DNA from: Streptomyces sp. NBC_01750
Lineage (GTDB): Bacteria > Actinomycetota > Actinomycetes > Streptomycetales > Streptomycetaceae
Reading direction: 5' to 3'
Assembly: GCF_035918095.1 (NCBI RefSeq)
Contig: NZ_CP109137.1
Coordinates: 6,264,001 to 6,328,000 of the forward strand
Length of the DNA: 64,000 nucleotides
How positions within the stretch are numbered: position 1 is the first letter of the stretch; the number at the start of each line of letters is the position of its first letter. Under the pieces are notes generated by a model. It was not told where the DNA came from, made no database searches, and worked only from the letters and a program-made list of their open reading frames with translations. Positions 43,257-50,727 of this stretch are shown in pieces. A program made the position numbers and the translations under genes.

Positions 43257-44510
43257 ATGCCCATGCGCAACAGAACGAGGCTCAGAGCCTTCGCGGCCGC
43301 CGCCCTCACCGCTGCCATGGTGATGGCCGGACCCATGTACGCTTCCGCCCGGTCCGCCCGGGCGTCCGACGAGCGTGCCGCCCCCGCCCCGCTGTACCGC
43401 TCGGCGAAAGCCGTGCCCGGTCGTTACATCGTGACCCTCAGCAAGGCCGTCGACACGGAGTCGGTGATGGGGCAGGTCGGCGTGACGCCGACCTTCACCT
43501 ACAAGTCGGCGATGCGGGGATTCGCCGCCGCGCTCAGCCCGCAGCAGCTCGAGTGGGTGCGGGCGACCCCCGGGGTCATGGCTGTCGAGGAGGATGCCAC
43601 GGTCTCGGTGCTGGAATCCGGGGACGGCGACACCCGGGCAGCGGACTCGTTGGCACGGGCCTCGTTGGCACCGGCATCGTTGGCTCCGGCCGCGTCCTGG
43701 GGGCTGGACCGTATCGATCAGCACAACCTGCCGCTCGACAAGAGTTTCACCGTGAAAACCGGCGGACAGGGTGCCACCGCGTACATCCTCGACACCGGCA
43801 TCGACTACACCCACACCGAGTTCGGCGGGCGCGCCGTATTCGGCTACGACGCCGTCGGGGACGGGTGGAAGGGGCGCGACTGCCATGGCCACGGGACCCA
43901 TGTCGCGGGCACGGTAGCGGGCAAGACGTACGGCGTGGCACGCCAGGCCTCCCTCGTCGGCGTCCGGGTCCTCAACTGCCTGGGCATGGGCAGCTGGTCG
44001 GCTGTGATCGCAGGACTGGACTGGGTGGCGGCCAACGCCAAGCATCCGGCCGTCCTCAATGCCTCCCTCGGCGGCGAGAAGTCGGTCGCGGTGAACAACG
44101 CCATCACCGCCCTGTCGGACAGCGGCGTCCTTCCGGTCGTCGCCGCCGGCAACGATTCGGCGGACGCCTGTGACGCCTCACCCGCGTCCGCGGACCGTGT
44201 GGTGACCGTCGGTGCGACCGACCGCAATGACGAAGAGGCCGACTTCTCCAACTTCGGCGAGTGCCTGTCGCTCTACGCGCCCGGTGTCAGCATCGTCTCG
44301 GCGAGGTTCTTCGGCGGCAGTTCGACCAAGAGCGGCACGTCCATGGCCTCTCCTCATGTCGCCGGTGTCGCAGCGCTCTACGCGGCGCAGCACCCGACGG
44401 CGCTCCCGCAGGAAGTAGCCATCTGGCTCGAGGACGGGGCCACCAAGGACGTTCTCGTCAACGTCAGCCAAGGCTCGCCCAATCGGCTTCTGTACACCAA
44501 CGGCGTCTGA
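43257..44510 (+). CDS. Secreted subtilisin-like serine protease (S8)
   Basis: A 417-aa preproenzyme. Signal peptide about 1-30 (RLRAFAAAALTAAMVMAGPM). The inhibitor I9 propeptide (about 50-120) has VPGRYIVTLSK and MRGFAAALSPQQLEWVRATP. A short Ala/Ser/Leu repeat linker (131-146) precedes the mature S8A domain. The catalytic triad is D179 (YILDTGID), H215 (GHGTHVAG) and S362 (SGTSMASPHVAG), with oxyanion Asn in AAGND. It closely resembles proteinase K/aqualysin-type actinobacterial proteases. ATG 43257 or ATG 43263 are both possible starts. Its function is extracellular protein degradation. Confidence 0.93.
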   Translation: MPMRNRTRLRAFAAAALTAAMVMAGPMYASARSARASDERAAPAPLYRSAKAVPGRYIVTLSKAVDTESVMGQVGVTPTFTYKSAMRGFAAALSPQQLEWVRATPGVMAVEEDATVSVLESGDGDTRAADSLARASLAPASLAPAASWGLDRIDQHNLPLDKSFTVKTGGQGATAYILDTGIDYTHTEFGGRAVFGYDAVGDGWKGRDCHGHGTHVAGTVAGKTYGVARQASLVGVRVLNCLGMGSWSAVIAGLDWVAANAKHPAVLNASLGGEKSVAVNNAITALSDSGVLPVVAAGNDSADACDASPASADRVVTVGATDRNDEEADFSNFGECLSLYAPGVSIVSARFFGGSSTKSGTSMASPHVAGVAALYAAQHPTALPQEVAIWLEDGATKDVLVNVSQGSPNRLLYTNGV

Positions 44511-44528
44511 GGCGTAGCGGACATGACC

Positions 44529-44570
44529 GAGCGCCCGCCCGGCCGTGGTGACGGCGGGGCGGGCGCGCTC
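44529..44570. terminator. Terminator between the protease and YceI genes
   Basis: GAGCGCCCGCCC... (from 44529) pairs imperfectly with ...GGGCGGGCGCGCTC (to 44570) around GTGGTG. It lies between two convergent genes, 18 bases after the protease stop. Confidence 0.65.
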
Positions 44571-44598
44571 GTGGGGCAGGCCGGTCGGGCCTACGGGA

Positions 44599-45231
44599 TC
44601 AGGCCTGCGGCGCGGCCTTGATCGCGGAGATGTCGAAGCTCAGCCTGACCTTGTCGCTGACCATCACGCCACCGGTCTCCAGCGCCGCGTTCCAGGTCAG
44701 GCCCCAGTCGGAGCGGAGGATCTCGGCGCTGCCCTCGAAGCCGACGCGCTCATTGCCGTACACATCGGTGGCGGAGCCGTTGAACTCCAGGTCGATGGCG
44801 AGCGGGCGCGTGACGTCCTTGATCGTCAGGTCACCGGTGATGCGGTACGAGTCGCCGCCGAGCTGCTCCGCGTGCGTCGATCGGAACGTCATCAGCGGGT
44901 ACTTATCGGCATCGAAGAAGTCGCCGCTGCGCAGGTGGCCGTCACGGTCGGCGATCCCGGTGTCGATGCTGGTGATCTTGACGTCGATCTCGGCGGTGGA
45001 GTGGTGGGGGTCGGTGCCGTTCAGCTGCAGGCTGCCGGAGAAGTCGCCGAATGAGCCGCGGACATTGGTGACCATGGCGTGGCGCACCGTGAAGCCGATG
45101 CTGCTGTGGGCGGGGTCGATGCTGTACTCGCCGGTCAGGGCGGCGAGGGCCGGGTCCACCGTGGCGGTCGCGGTGGCGGTCGCGGTGGCGGTCGCGGTGG
45201 TGGTGTCGGTCTTGCGGTTGAAGAGACCCAT
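44599..45231 (-). CDS. YceI-family lipocalin-like protein
   Basis: A 210-aa protein with the YceI beta-barrel (about 32-208), which binds isoprenoid/amphiphilic ligands in family members. Landmarks are TGEYSIDPAHSSIGFTVRHA, TAEIDVKITSIDTG, LRSGDFFDADKYPLMTFRST and GGVMVSDKVRLSFDISAIKA. No signal peptide is seen; the N-terminus is MGLFNRKTD followed by a Thr-Ala repeat tract coded by a 6/12-bp tandem repeat. ATG 45231 has AAGGAG upstream. Repeated GTTCAA/TTGAAC elements in the promoter (45270-45315) suggest control by a MarR-type regulator encoded elsewhere. Confidence 0.88.
   Translation of the reverse strand: MGLFNRKTDTTTATATATATATATVDPALAALTGEYSIDPAHSSIGFTVRHAMVTNVRGSFGDFSGSLQLNGTDPHHSTAEIDVKITSIDTGIADRDGHLRSGDFFDADKYPLMTFRSTHAEQLGGDSYRITGDLTIKDVTRPLAIDLEFNGSATDVYGNERVGFEGSAEILRSDWGLTWNAALETGGVMVSDKVRLSFDISAIKAAPQA
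45161..45206. repeat. Tandem repeat (GCGGTCGCGGTG units) coding a Thr-Ala tract
   Basis: About three and a half 12-bp units, themselves nearly two 6-bp units, lie in frame near the YceI start and encode TATATATATATATV. Multiples of 6 bp keep the frame, so copy-number change would vary only the length of the N-terminal linker. Confidence 0.75.
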
Positions 45232-45267
45232 GACGCACTCCTTGGGGGACGTGGTGGCGTGTTGTTT

Positions 45268-45316
45268 AAGGTTCAACAGAACTGACTGTAAACCCATTCC
45301 GTTCAAAGTTCAACAT
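45268..45316 (-). promoter_or_regulatory. GTTCAA repeats in the YceI promoter region
   Basis: GGTTCAACAG (near 45270) and the direct pair GTTCAAAGTTCAAC (near 45301-45314) lie 40-85 bases upstream of the YceI start in an AT-rich patch. The repetition suggests a regulator site; no exact family assignment. Confidence 0.4.
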
Positions 45317-45470
45317 CTTTGGCATCCTCTCAAGGGGTTCATTCAAAGGACGCGGACGCCCTCTGGCGGACGCGCGTAGAACTCGGGCACCATTTCCCTG
45401 CGCCACCTGCACAGCCGTCCCACCGGAAAACACGGTCCTCAACGGTCACCAGCAGGAGGGATCCCCCGCC

Positions 45471-45983
45471 ATGAAAGTCCGCTCTGCTCTGAGCACGCTC
45501 GCGCTCGTCTCAGGTGCGCTCTTCGCGCCCGGATTCGGTGTCATCAGCGGCGCTACCGACGCGAGCGCCGCCACCAAGATCAGTCATGCCACGGCGACCT
45601 CGATGTTCCGCTCGTCCGGGATCACCTGGTCCTCGTCGGGCGGCTGCTCCGACCGCAACAATCCGACCTGTACGTCGTTCGAGCAGCTCAACCTCGACAC
45701 CGCCAAGGGGGCGCAGACCCTCAAGAGCGCCACCGGCTGTGCGCTCAACATCACCGGCGGCACCGAGACCGGGCACGCGGGTGGCACGTACTCGCACTGG
45801 AACGGCTACAAGCTCGACTACGCCAAGTCCACATGCGTCACCAACTACATCAAGAACACCTTCAGCTACATCGGCGCGCGTCCCGGTGACGGCGCCCCGC
45901 AGTGGAAGTCCGGCTCCGGGAACGTCTACGCGGACGAGGGCAGCCACTGGGACGTCATCTATTACAACTGCGGCGGCTGCTGA
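45471..45983 (+). CDS. Small secreted cysteine-rich protein with an M15 (D-Ala-D-Ala peptidase)-like zinc motif
   Basis: A 170-aa exported protein. Signal peptide about 1-33 (RSALSTLALVSGALFAPGFG ... ASAA). The mature part has six cysteines (59, 67, 90, 122, 167, 170), suggesting three disulfides. SHWNGYKLDYA provides H109-x6-D116 and GSHWDVIYY provides H159, the His...Asp...His spacing style of the M15/hedgehog DD-peptidase clan (SxHxxGxAxD ... HWH). ITGGTETGHAGG just before fits the substrate loop. Cell-wall peptidase activity is inferred, not shown. GGAGGGATCC precedes the ATG. Stands alone between hairpins. Confidence 0.65.
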   Translation: MKVRSALSTLALVSGALFAPGFGVISGATDASAATKISHATATSMFRSSGITWSSSGGCSDRNNPTCTSFEQLNLDTAKGAQTLKSATGCALNITGGTETGHAGGTYSHWNGYKLDYAKSTCVTNYIKNTFSYIGARPGDGAPQWKSGSGNVYADEGSHWDVIYYNCGGC

Positions 45984-45995
45984 GCCGGTGCGGGC

Positions 45996-46033
45996 GGGTG
46001 TCCGGCCGTTTCCCCCATGCCGGCCGGACACCC
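45996..46033. terminator. Convergent terminator
   Basis: GGGTGTCCGGCCG (45996-46008) pairs perfectly with CGGCCGGACACCC (46021-46033). It is 13 bases after the small secreted protein and 8 bases before the GH64 stop on the other strand. Confidence 0.85.
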
Positions 46034-46040
46034 GTGCGTG

Positions 46041-47267
46041 TCAGGACCCGACGGTCAGCGTGAAGCGCCGCGGGTTGCCGTCGTACGCCGCACCGGAGAC
46101 ATCCGGCTGGCCGTCGGGGCGGACGTCGTCGTACGGGAAGGCGTAGCCGATCGGGGTGTTGGCGTGCAGCACGCGTGACCAGTGGTTGGTGGCCGGGGCC
46201 CGGTAGTAGTCGGCCGAGGTCGCGCCGTTCGGCTGGTCGGGGTGGGTCAGCAGGGTCGTCCGGTTGAAGCCGGCGGCGAACCTGGCGAGCAGGCCCTTCT
46301 TGTCGTCCGGGTCGCCGGGGTTGTTGGCGAACGGGCCGTGGTTGCAGGTGAAGATGTCCTTCGAGGTCGGCCTGGCGAAGGTGTGGCCGCCGGCGAAGGT
46401 CATGACGTCGCCGTTGACGCGCCCGGTGCGGATGCCCCGCCCGCCCTGCAGGTCGATCCGCAGATCGGTGGAGCGGTATTTCTGCCAGACCTGATTGATG
46501 TAGTTGTCGAAGACGTTCCGGAAGGGCATCTCCGCGGGGCGGTCGAAGTACGGGGCCATCAGATTCTGCGGTGAGATCACCCGCAGCACCTGGCCGCCGG
46601 AGCCGCGGATGACCAGCTTGTCCCAGGGCTGGCCGTCACGGCCCGCCTGGGCGACAAGTCCGTCGGCGATCTTCTGCAGCGCGCCGTTCGGGAGAGCCGC
46701 GACCCTGTGGGTGGCGTCGCCGGTCAGTGTGAGACCGATCGGGAGTGCGGTCACCAGGTCGACATAGCTGATGTTCGCGTACAGCTGCGACGGGTTGAAG
46801 GTGAACTCCGCGAAGGACCAGGTGCGGCCGTAGTTGGCGTCGGCGGGGGTCGCGAAGGCCGGCTCGACCAAGGCGGGGCCGGGGTTGACGAAGAAGTTGA
46901 GCTTGTTGTCGCGTACGAAGTAGACGCGGGCGCCGAACATCTGCGGCAGCGTCAGCACCACCGGGCCCGCGCCGGCCGGGCGCAGCGGGATGGCACAGTC
47001 GACGGGAAGCGGGGTCTGCGGCGCGGACGGGGACTCGGGGTAGTAGACGCCGCCGCCCGGACGGAGCAGCACCCAGCGTCCGGTGCCCTGCTCATGGCCG
47101 GTGACGTACGCGTTGACCGTGCCGGGCAACGACTTGTTCTCCAGGGCCAGTTCGCAGGTGGGGGCGGCGGCCTTGGCGTGCGTGCTGAGAGCGCTTCCCC
47201 AGGCGGGGTAGGTGAGTGCTGTCGCGGCAGCTGCGGTGCCGGAAAGGAACGTTCTGCGGGATATCAC
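46041..47267 (-). CDS. Secreted GH64 endo-beta-1,3-glucanase
   Basis: A 408-aa exported laminaripentaose-producing-type glucanase. It carries a Tat signal (MISRRTFLSGTAAAATALTY) and then a thaumatin-like two-domain GH64 fold. Typical stretches are ALENKSLPGTVNAYVTGHEQ, RPGGGVYYPESPSAPQTPLP, TWSFAEFTFNPSQLYANISY (with the acidic catalytic-site residues), VDLVTALPIGLTLTG and a C-terminal GYAFPYDDVRPDGQPDVSG. It attacks fungal/plant beta-1,3-glucan. It is divergent from the GH101 gene with a perfect LacI-type palindrome between them, so glucan or other sugar induction is likely. Confidence 0.92.
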   Translation of the reverse strand: MISRRTFLSGTAAAATALTYPAWGSALSTHAKAAAPTCELALENKSLPGTVNAYVTGHEQGTGRWVLLRPGGGVYYPESPSAPQTPLPVDCAIPLRPAGAGPVVLTLPQMFGARVYFVRDNKLNFFVNPGPALVEPAFATPADANYGRTWSFAEFTFNPSQLYANISYVDLVTALPIGLTLTGDATHRVAALPNGALQKIADGLVAQAGRDGQPWDKLVIRGSGGQVLRVISPQNLMAPYFDRPAEMPFRNVFDNYINQVWQKYRSTDLRIDLQGGRGIRTGRVNGDVMTFAGGHTFARPTSKDIFTCNHGPFANNPGDPDDKKGLLARFAAGFNRTTLLTHPDQPNGATSADYYRAPATNHWSRVLHANTPIGYAFPYDDVRPDGQPDVSGAAYDGNPRRFTLTVGS

Positions 47268-47341
47268 GGCATGAACTCCTGGGATCGTGGGGGGTGTCCA
47301 CCACTCTTGCCACGGCTGGGGCGGGCGTCAATAGTTGTGAC

Positions 47342-47355
47342 TGAGAGCGCTCTCA
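47342..47355. promoter_or_regulatory. CebR/LacI-type operator between GH64 and GH101
   Basis: TGAGAGCGCTCTCA is a perfect 14-bp palindrome centred on AGCGCT. It differs from the Streptomyces CebR box (TGGGAGCGCTCCCA) at symmetric positions only. It lies 75 bases before the GH64 start and 133 bases before the GH101 start, so one sugar-responsive repressor could control both. Confidence 0.75.
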
Positions 47356-47487
47356 CGATCTTGGTTGATTCACAAGTTGATGGCTCCGTAGGCGACTTGG
47401 ACTAACGCACCGGGGTTGTTGGACTACTGGCGGCCTCGGCGCACGACGTCGTTGACGGTGGTGAGAGCGAAGGACTACGCAGTCCCC

Positions 47488-50400
47488 ATGCCACGAAGAC
47501 TCCGTGCGGCGTGCGCGTTCGTCGCCGTCTCATCCGCCGTGTTCGCCCTGGCCGGGCCCGCAGTCCCGGCCGCCGCCGTCCCCGCTGCGGCGACTGCCGC
47601 AGCCGAGCGCGAAGCTCCCGTCGTCATAGGCTCCGCCCAGCTCTCGGTCGCCGTCGCCGAGGACTTCCCGAGGGTTCTCTCGTACACCGACCGTGCCAGT
47701 GGGGCCGGGCTTCTCGGGAGTACGGCCCCGGTGACCGCGGTCACCCTCAACGGCAAGGCGTACGGAGTGCGGTCGAAGGGCGAGCCCACCGTCACGGCGT
47801 CGAGCGCCGCGTACACCCTCACCTTCGCCGACCTGCCCGGTGTCGAGATCGACGCGACGCTCTCCGTCTCCGGCCGGGCCACTGCCTTCGAGGTCACCGC
47901 GGTCCGTGACACCGAGGCCTTCCGTGTCGGCACCATCGACATCCCCGGCCATGACCTGGTCTCGGTCGGCAGCTCGGACACCGGCGCCGAGACCGCCTTC
48001 ACCCGGCTCGACCCGGACTCGACGAAGACCGCCGACGTCTTCGACAGGGTGACGGCCGGGACGGCGGCGGACACCGCACCGGTCGGAGCCTCGTACGCGC
48101 TGGTCAACACGGGAGCGCTGGCCGCGGCCGTCGAGTCCAACTCCAGCTACGACAAGCCGAGCGGTGCCACCGGCGGCGACGACGCCCGCTTCTGGCACCA
48201 GGCCCGCAAGGCCGCGGACGGCAGCACCCGCGTCGGCGTCTGGTCCGGACAGTGGACCTACCGGGGGAGTGGCGCTGCGCGCCCGGAGAGCGGCGGGAAC
48301 CTCCCCTGGGCGAAGGTCGTCGTCACACCCGATGCCAACGGCGACAACAAGGTCGACTGGCAGGACGGCGCGGTCGCCTTCCGCATGATCGGGGTCAAGG
48401 CGCCGGGCAGCGGACAGACGCCCGACCGAGTGATCACGCATATCCCGTTCAACTTCGCCAGCCAGGCCACGCACCCCTTCCTGCGGACCCTCGACGACGT
48501 CAAACGGATCTCGCTCGCCACGGACGGGCTGGGGCAGCTGGCGGTGCTCAAGGGGTACGGCTCCGAGGGCCACGACTCGGCGCACCCGGACTACGGCGGC
48601 AACTACAACAAGCGCGCCGGCGGCCTCACGGACCTCAATACACTGCTGAGGGGAGGAAAGAAGTGGGGCGCGTCCTTCGGCGTGCATGTGAACGCCACCG
48701 AGTCGTACCCCGAGGCGCACCACTTCACCGAGAACCTCGTCGACAAGACCAGGCCCGGCTGGAACTGGCTGAACCAGAGCTACTACATCGACCAGCGCCG
48801 TGACATCAACAGCGGTGATCTGGCGCGCCGATTCCGGCAATTGAGGGACGAGACCGACCGCAATCTCTCCTTCCTCTACATCGACGTCTACTACACGCAC
48901 GGCTGGATCGCCGACAGGACGATGCAGGCCGTGCAGGCGCAGGGCTGGACGGTCGGCACCGAGTGGGCCGACAAGTTCGAGCGGGCCTCGCTCTGGTCGC
49001 ACTGGGCCAATGACCTGGACTACGGCGGGGCCACCAACAAGGGCCTCAACTCGCGGATCATCCGGTTCATCCGCAACGGTGAGAAGGACGTCTGGAACAA
49101 CCATCCGGTCCTGGGCCAGACGGCCCTCGAGGACTTCGAGGGCTGGACCGGCGAGACCGATTGGAACGCCTTCTACGGCAATGTCTGGCAGCGCGATCTG
49201 CCGGCCAAGTACCTCCAGCAGGAGCAGATCACCCGCTGGAACGGCAATGACCTGGTCTTCACGGGCGGCGTGCGCGGCACTGTCGAGGACGGCCGCCGCA
49301 CGTTCTACGACCACGGCCGCAAAGTCCTGGACGGCGACCGCTATCTGCTGCCGTGGGACGGCGGCAAGAAGCTGTACCACTACAACAAGGCCGGTGGCAG
49401 CAGTAGTTGGACCGTGACCGGCGCGTCGTCGTACACCGTGTACAAGCTGACCGACAACGGGCGCGTGAAGACCGGCACCGTACGGCCCGTGGACGGCCGG
49501 ATCACGCTGGCCGCGGCTGCCGGACAGCCGTACGTCCTCTACCCGGGCCGCGCGCCCGCCCCGCGGGATCCGCTGTGGGGCCAGGGCGGCCCGGTCGCCG
49601 ACCCCGGTTTCAACGACGCCCGGACGGCCGCCTGGACCAAGCGGGGTACGGTCGCCCGCCACACCGACGGCCAGGGCCGCAACAGCGGCCTGCTGAGCGG
49701 CAGCGGCACGGCCTCCGTCTCCCAGCGGCTGACCGGACTCACGCCGGGCGCCCGCTACACCGCGTCGGCCTGGATCGAGGTCCAGCCGGGCAAGGTACGC
49801 CGTACGACCCTGTCCGCCGGTGGCGCGTCCGTCGTGGTCGAACGCTCGACCGCGAAGGACCAGGTCGCCGCCTCCGACCGGCACGGCACCTACTTCCAGC
49901 GCGCCAAGGTGAACTTCACCGCGCCGCGCGGATCCACCGCCACACTCACGATCGAAGCGGCGGGCGGCAGTACGGCCACCGTCGGCGTCGACGACGTACG
50001 TGTGGTCAGGAACGCTCCGGCGGTCAGACCGGCCACGGTCGTGTACGAGGATTTCGAGGCCGTCGACCAGGGCTGGGGCCCCTTCCTCAAGGGCGACGCG
50101 GGCGGGGTCACCGACCCGCGCACCCACATCGCGCAGAAGCACGCCCCGTACACCCAGGCGGGCTGGAACGGAAAGCTCGTCGACGATGTGCTGAGCGGCG
50201 AAGAGTCCCTCAAGTCCCACGAGGAGAACGCCGGTCTCGTCTACCGCACCGCGCCCTGGACCGTGCCGATGGAGAACGGGCACAGCTACCGGGTGGAGTA
50301 CGACTACCAGTCGAGTCACGCGGCCGCGTACGAGTGGGTCACCGGCTACGACCGGATCGGTGCGGACGGGGTCCCGGCCTCCGTCGAGACCCGCCGCACG

Positions 50401-50682
50401 CCGATCGGACAGCAGGGGGCACCTCCCGGCGGTGGCCCGGGGAGTACCACCGGCCACTTCACCGAGACCGTCACGGCGGGCTGTGGCGACACCTGGACCG
50501 GTCTGCGCAAGCGCGACGACGCCCCGGACGGTGCGGACTTCGTCCTCGACGGCTTCACCGTGACCGACCTCGGTCCGGCCGCCGAGCAGGCGGCGTGCGG
50601 GACGCTCATCGGGGACCCGGCGGCAAGCGCTTTCCGCATGTTCGCGTCATGCCCATTGAAAGCAGGAAGAAGTGCGTGCTAG
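47488..50682 (+). CDS. Secreted endo-alpha-N-acetylgalactosaminidase-like enzyme (GH101)
   Basis: A 1064-aa exported enzyme. Signal peptide about 1-45 (RLRAACAFVAVSSAVFALAG ... A-rich). An N-terminal beta supersandwich precedes the barrel. The GH101 signature FLYIDVYYTHGW places the probable nucleophile at D466, and VGTEWADKFERASLWSHWAN the probable acid/base at E492. Family members release the core-1 disaccharide from Ser/Thr-linked glycans (mucin type). C-terminal carbohydrate-binding-like domains lie at about 700-860 and 875-1035. The last ~25 residues (GTLIGDPAASAFRMFASCPL...) resemble non-homologous read-through. ATG 47488 is chosen for the signal peptide. Confidence 0.85.
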   Translation: MPRRLRAACAFVAVSSAVFALAGPAVPAAAVPAAATAAAEREAPVVIGSAQLSVAVAEDFPRVLSYTDRASGAGLLGSTAPVTAVTLNGKAYGVRSKGEPTVTASSAAYTLTFADLPGVEIDATLSVSGRATAFEVTAVRDTEAFRVGTIDIPGHDLVSVGSSDTGAETAFTRLDPDSTKTADVFDRVTAGTAADTAPVGASYALVNTGALAAAVESNSSYDKPSGATGGDDARFWHQARKAADGSTRVGVWSGQWTYRGSGAARPESGGNLPWAKVVVTPDANGDNKVDWQDGAVAFRMIGVKAPGSGQTPDRVITHIPFNFASQATHPFLRTLDDVKRISLATDGLGQLAVLKGYGSEGHDSAHPDYGGNYNKRAGGLTDLNTLLRGGKKWGASFGVHVNATESYPEAHHFTENLVDKTRPGWNWLNQSYYIDQRRDINSGDLARRFRQLRDETDRNLSFLYIDVYYTHGWIADRTMQAVQAQGWTVGTEWADKFERASLWSHWANDLDYGGATNKGLNSRIIRFIRNGEKDVWNNHPVLGQTALEDFEGWTGETDWNAFYGNVWQRDLPAKYLQQEQITRWNGNDLVFTGGVRGTVEDGRRTFYDHGRKVLDGDRYLLPWDGGKKLYHYNKAGGSSSWTVTGASSYTVYKLTDNGRVKTGTVRPVDGRITLAAAAGQPYVLYPGRAPAPRDPLWGQGGPVADPGFNDARTAAWTKRGTVARHTDGQGRNSGLLSGSGTASVSQRLTGLTPGARYTASAWIEVQPGKVRRTTLSAGGASVVVERSTAKDQVAASDRHGTYFQRAKVNFTAPRGSTATLTIEAAGGSTATVGVDDVRVVRNAPAVRPATVVYEDFEAVDQGWGPFLKGDAGGVTDPRTHIAQKHAPYTQAGWNGKLVDDVLSGEESLKSHEENAGLVYRTAPWTVPMENGHSYRVEYDYQSSHAAAYEWVTGYDRIGADGVPASVETRRTPIGQQGAPPGGGPGSTTGHFTETVTAGCGDTWTGLRKRDDAPDGADFVLDGFTVTDLGPAAEQAACGTLIGDPAASAFRMFASCPLKAGRSAC

Positions 50683-50727
50683 ACCAACGCGCAACCGGTC
50701 TACGTCACTTCCGTTCCGGAGGCTCCC

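Noticed and set aside
47187..47200. GAGAGCGCTTCCCC as a second CebR-like operator
   Set aside because: It lies within the GH64 signal-peptide coding region and is only half symmetric, unlike the perfect box at 47342-47355.
47530..50457. 975-codon minus-strand frame opposite GH101
   Set aside because: Shadow frame; GH101 catalytic motifs are clear on the plus strand.
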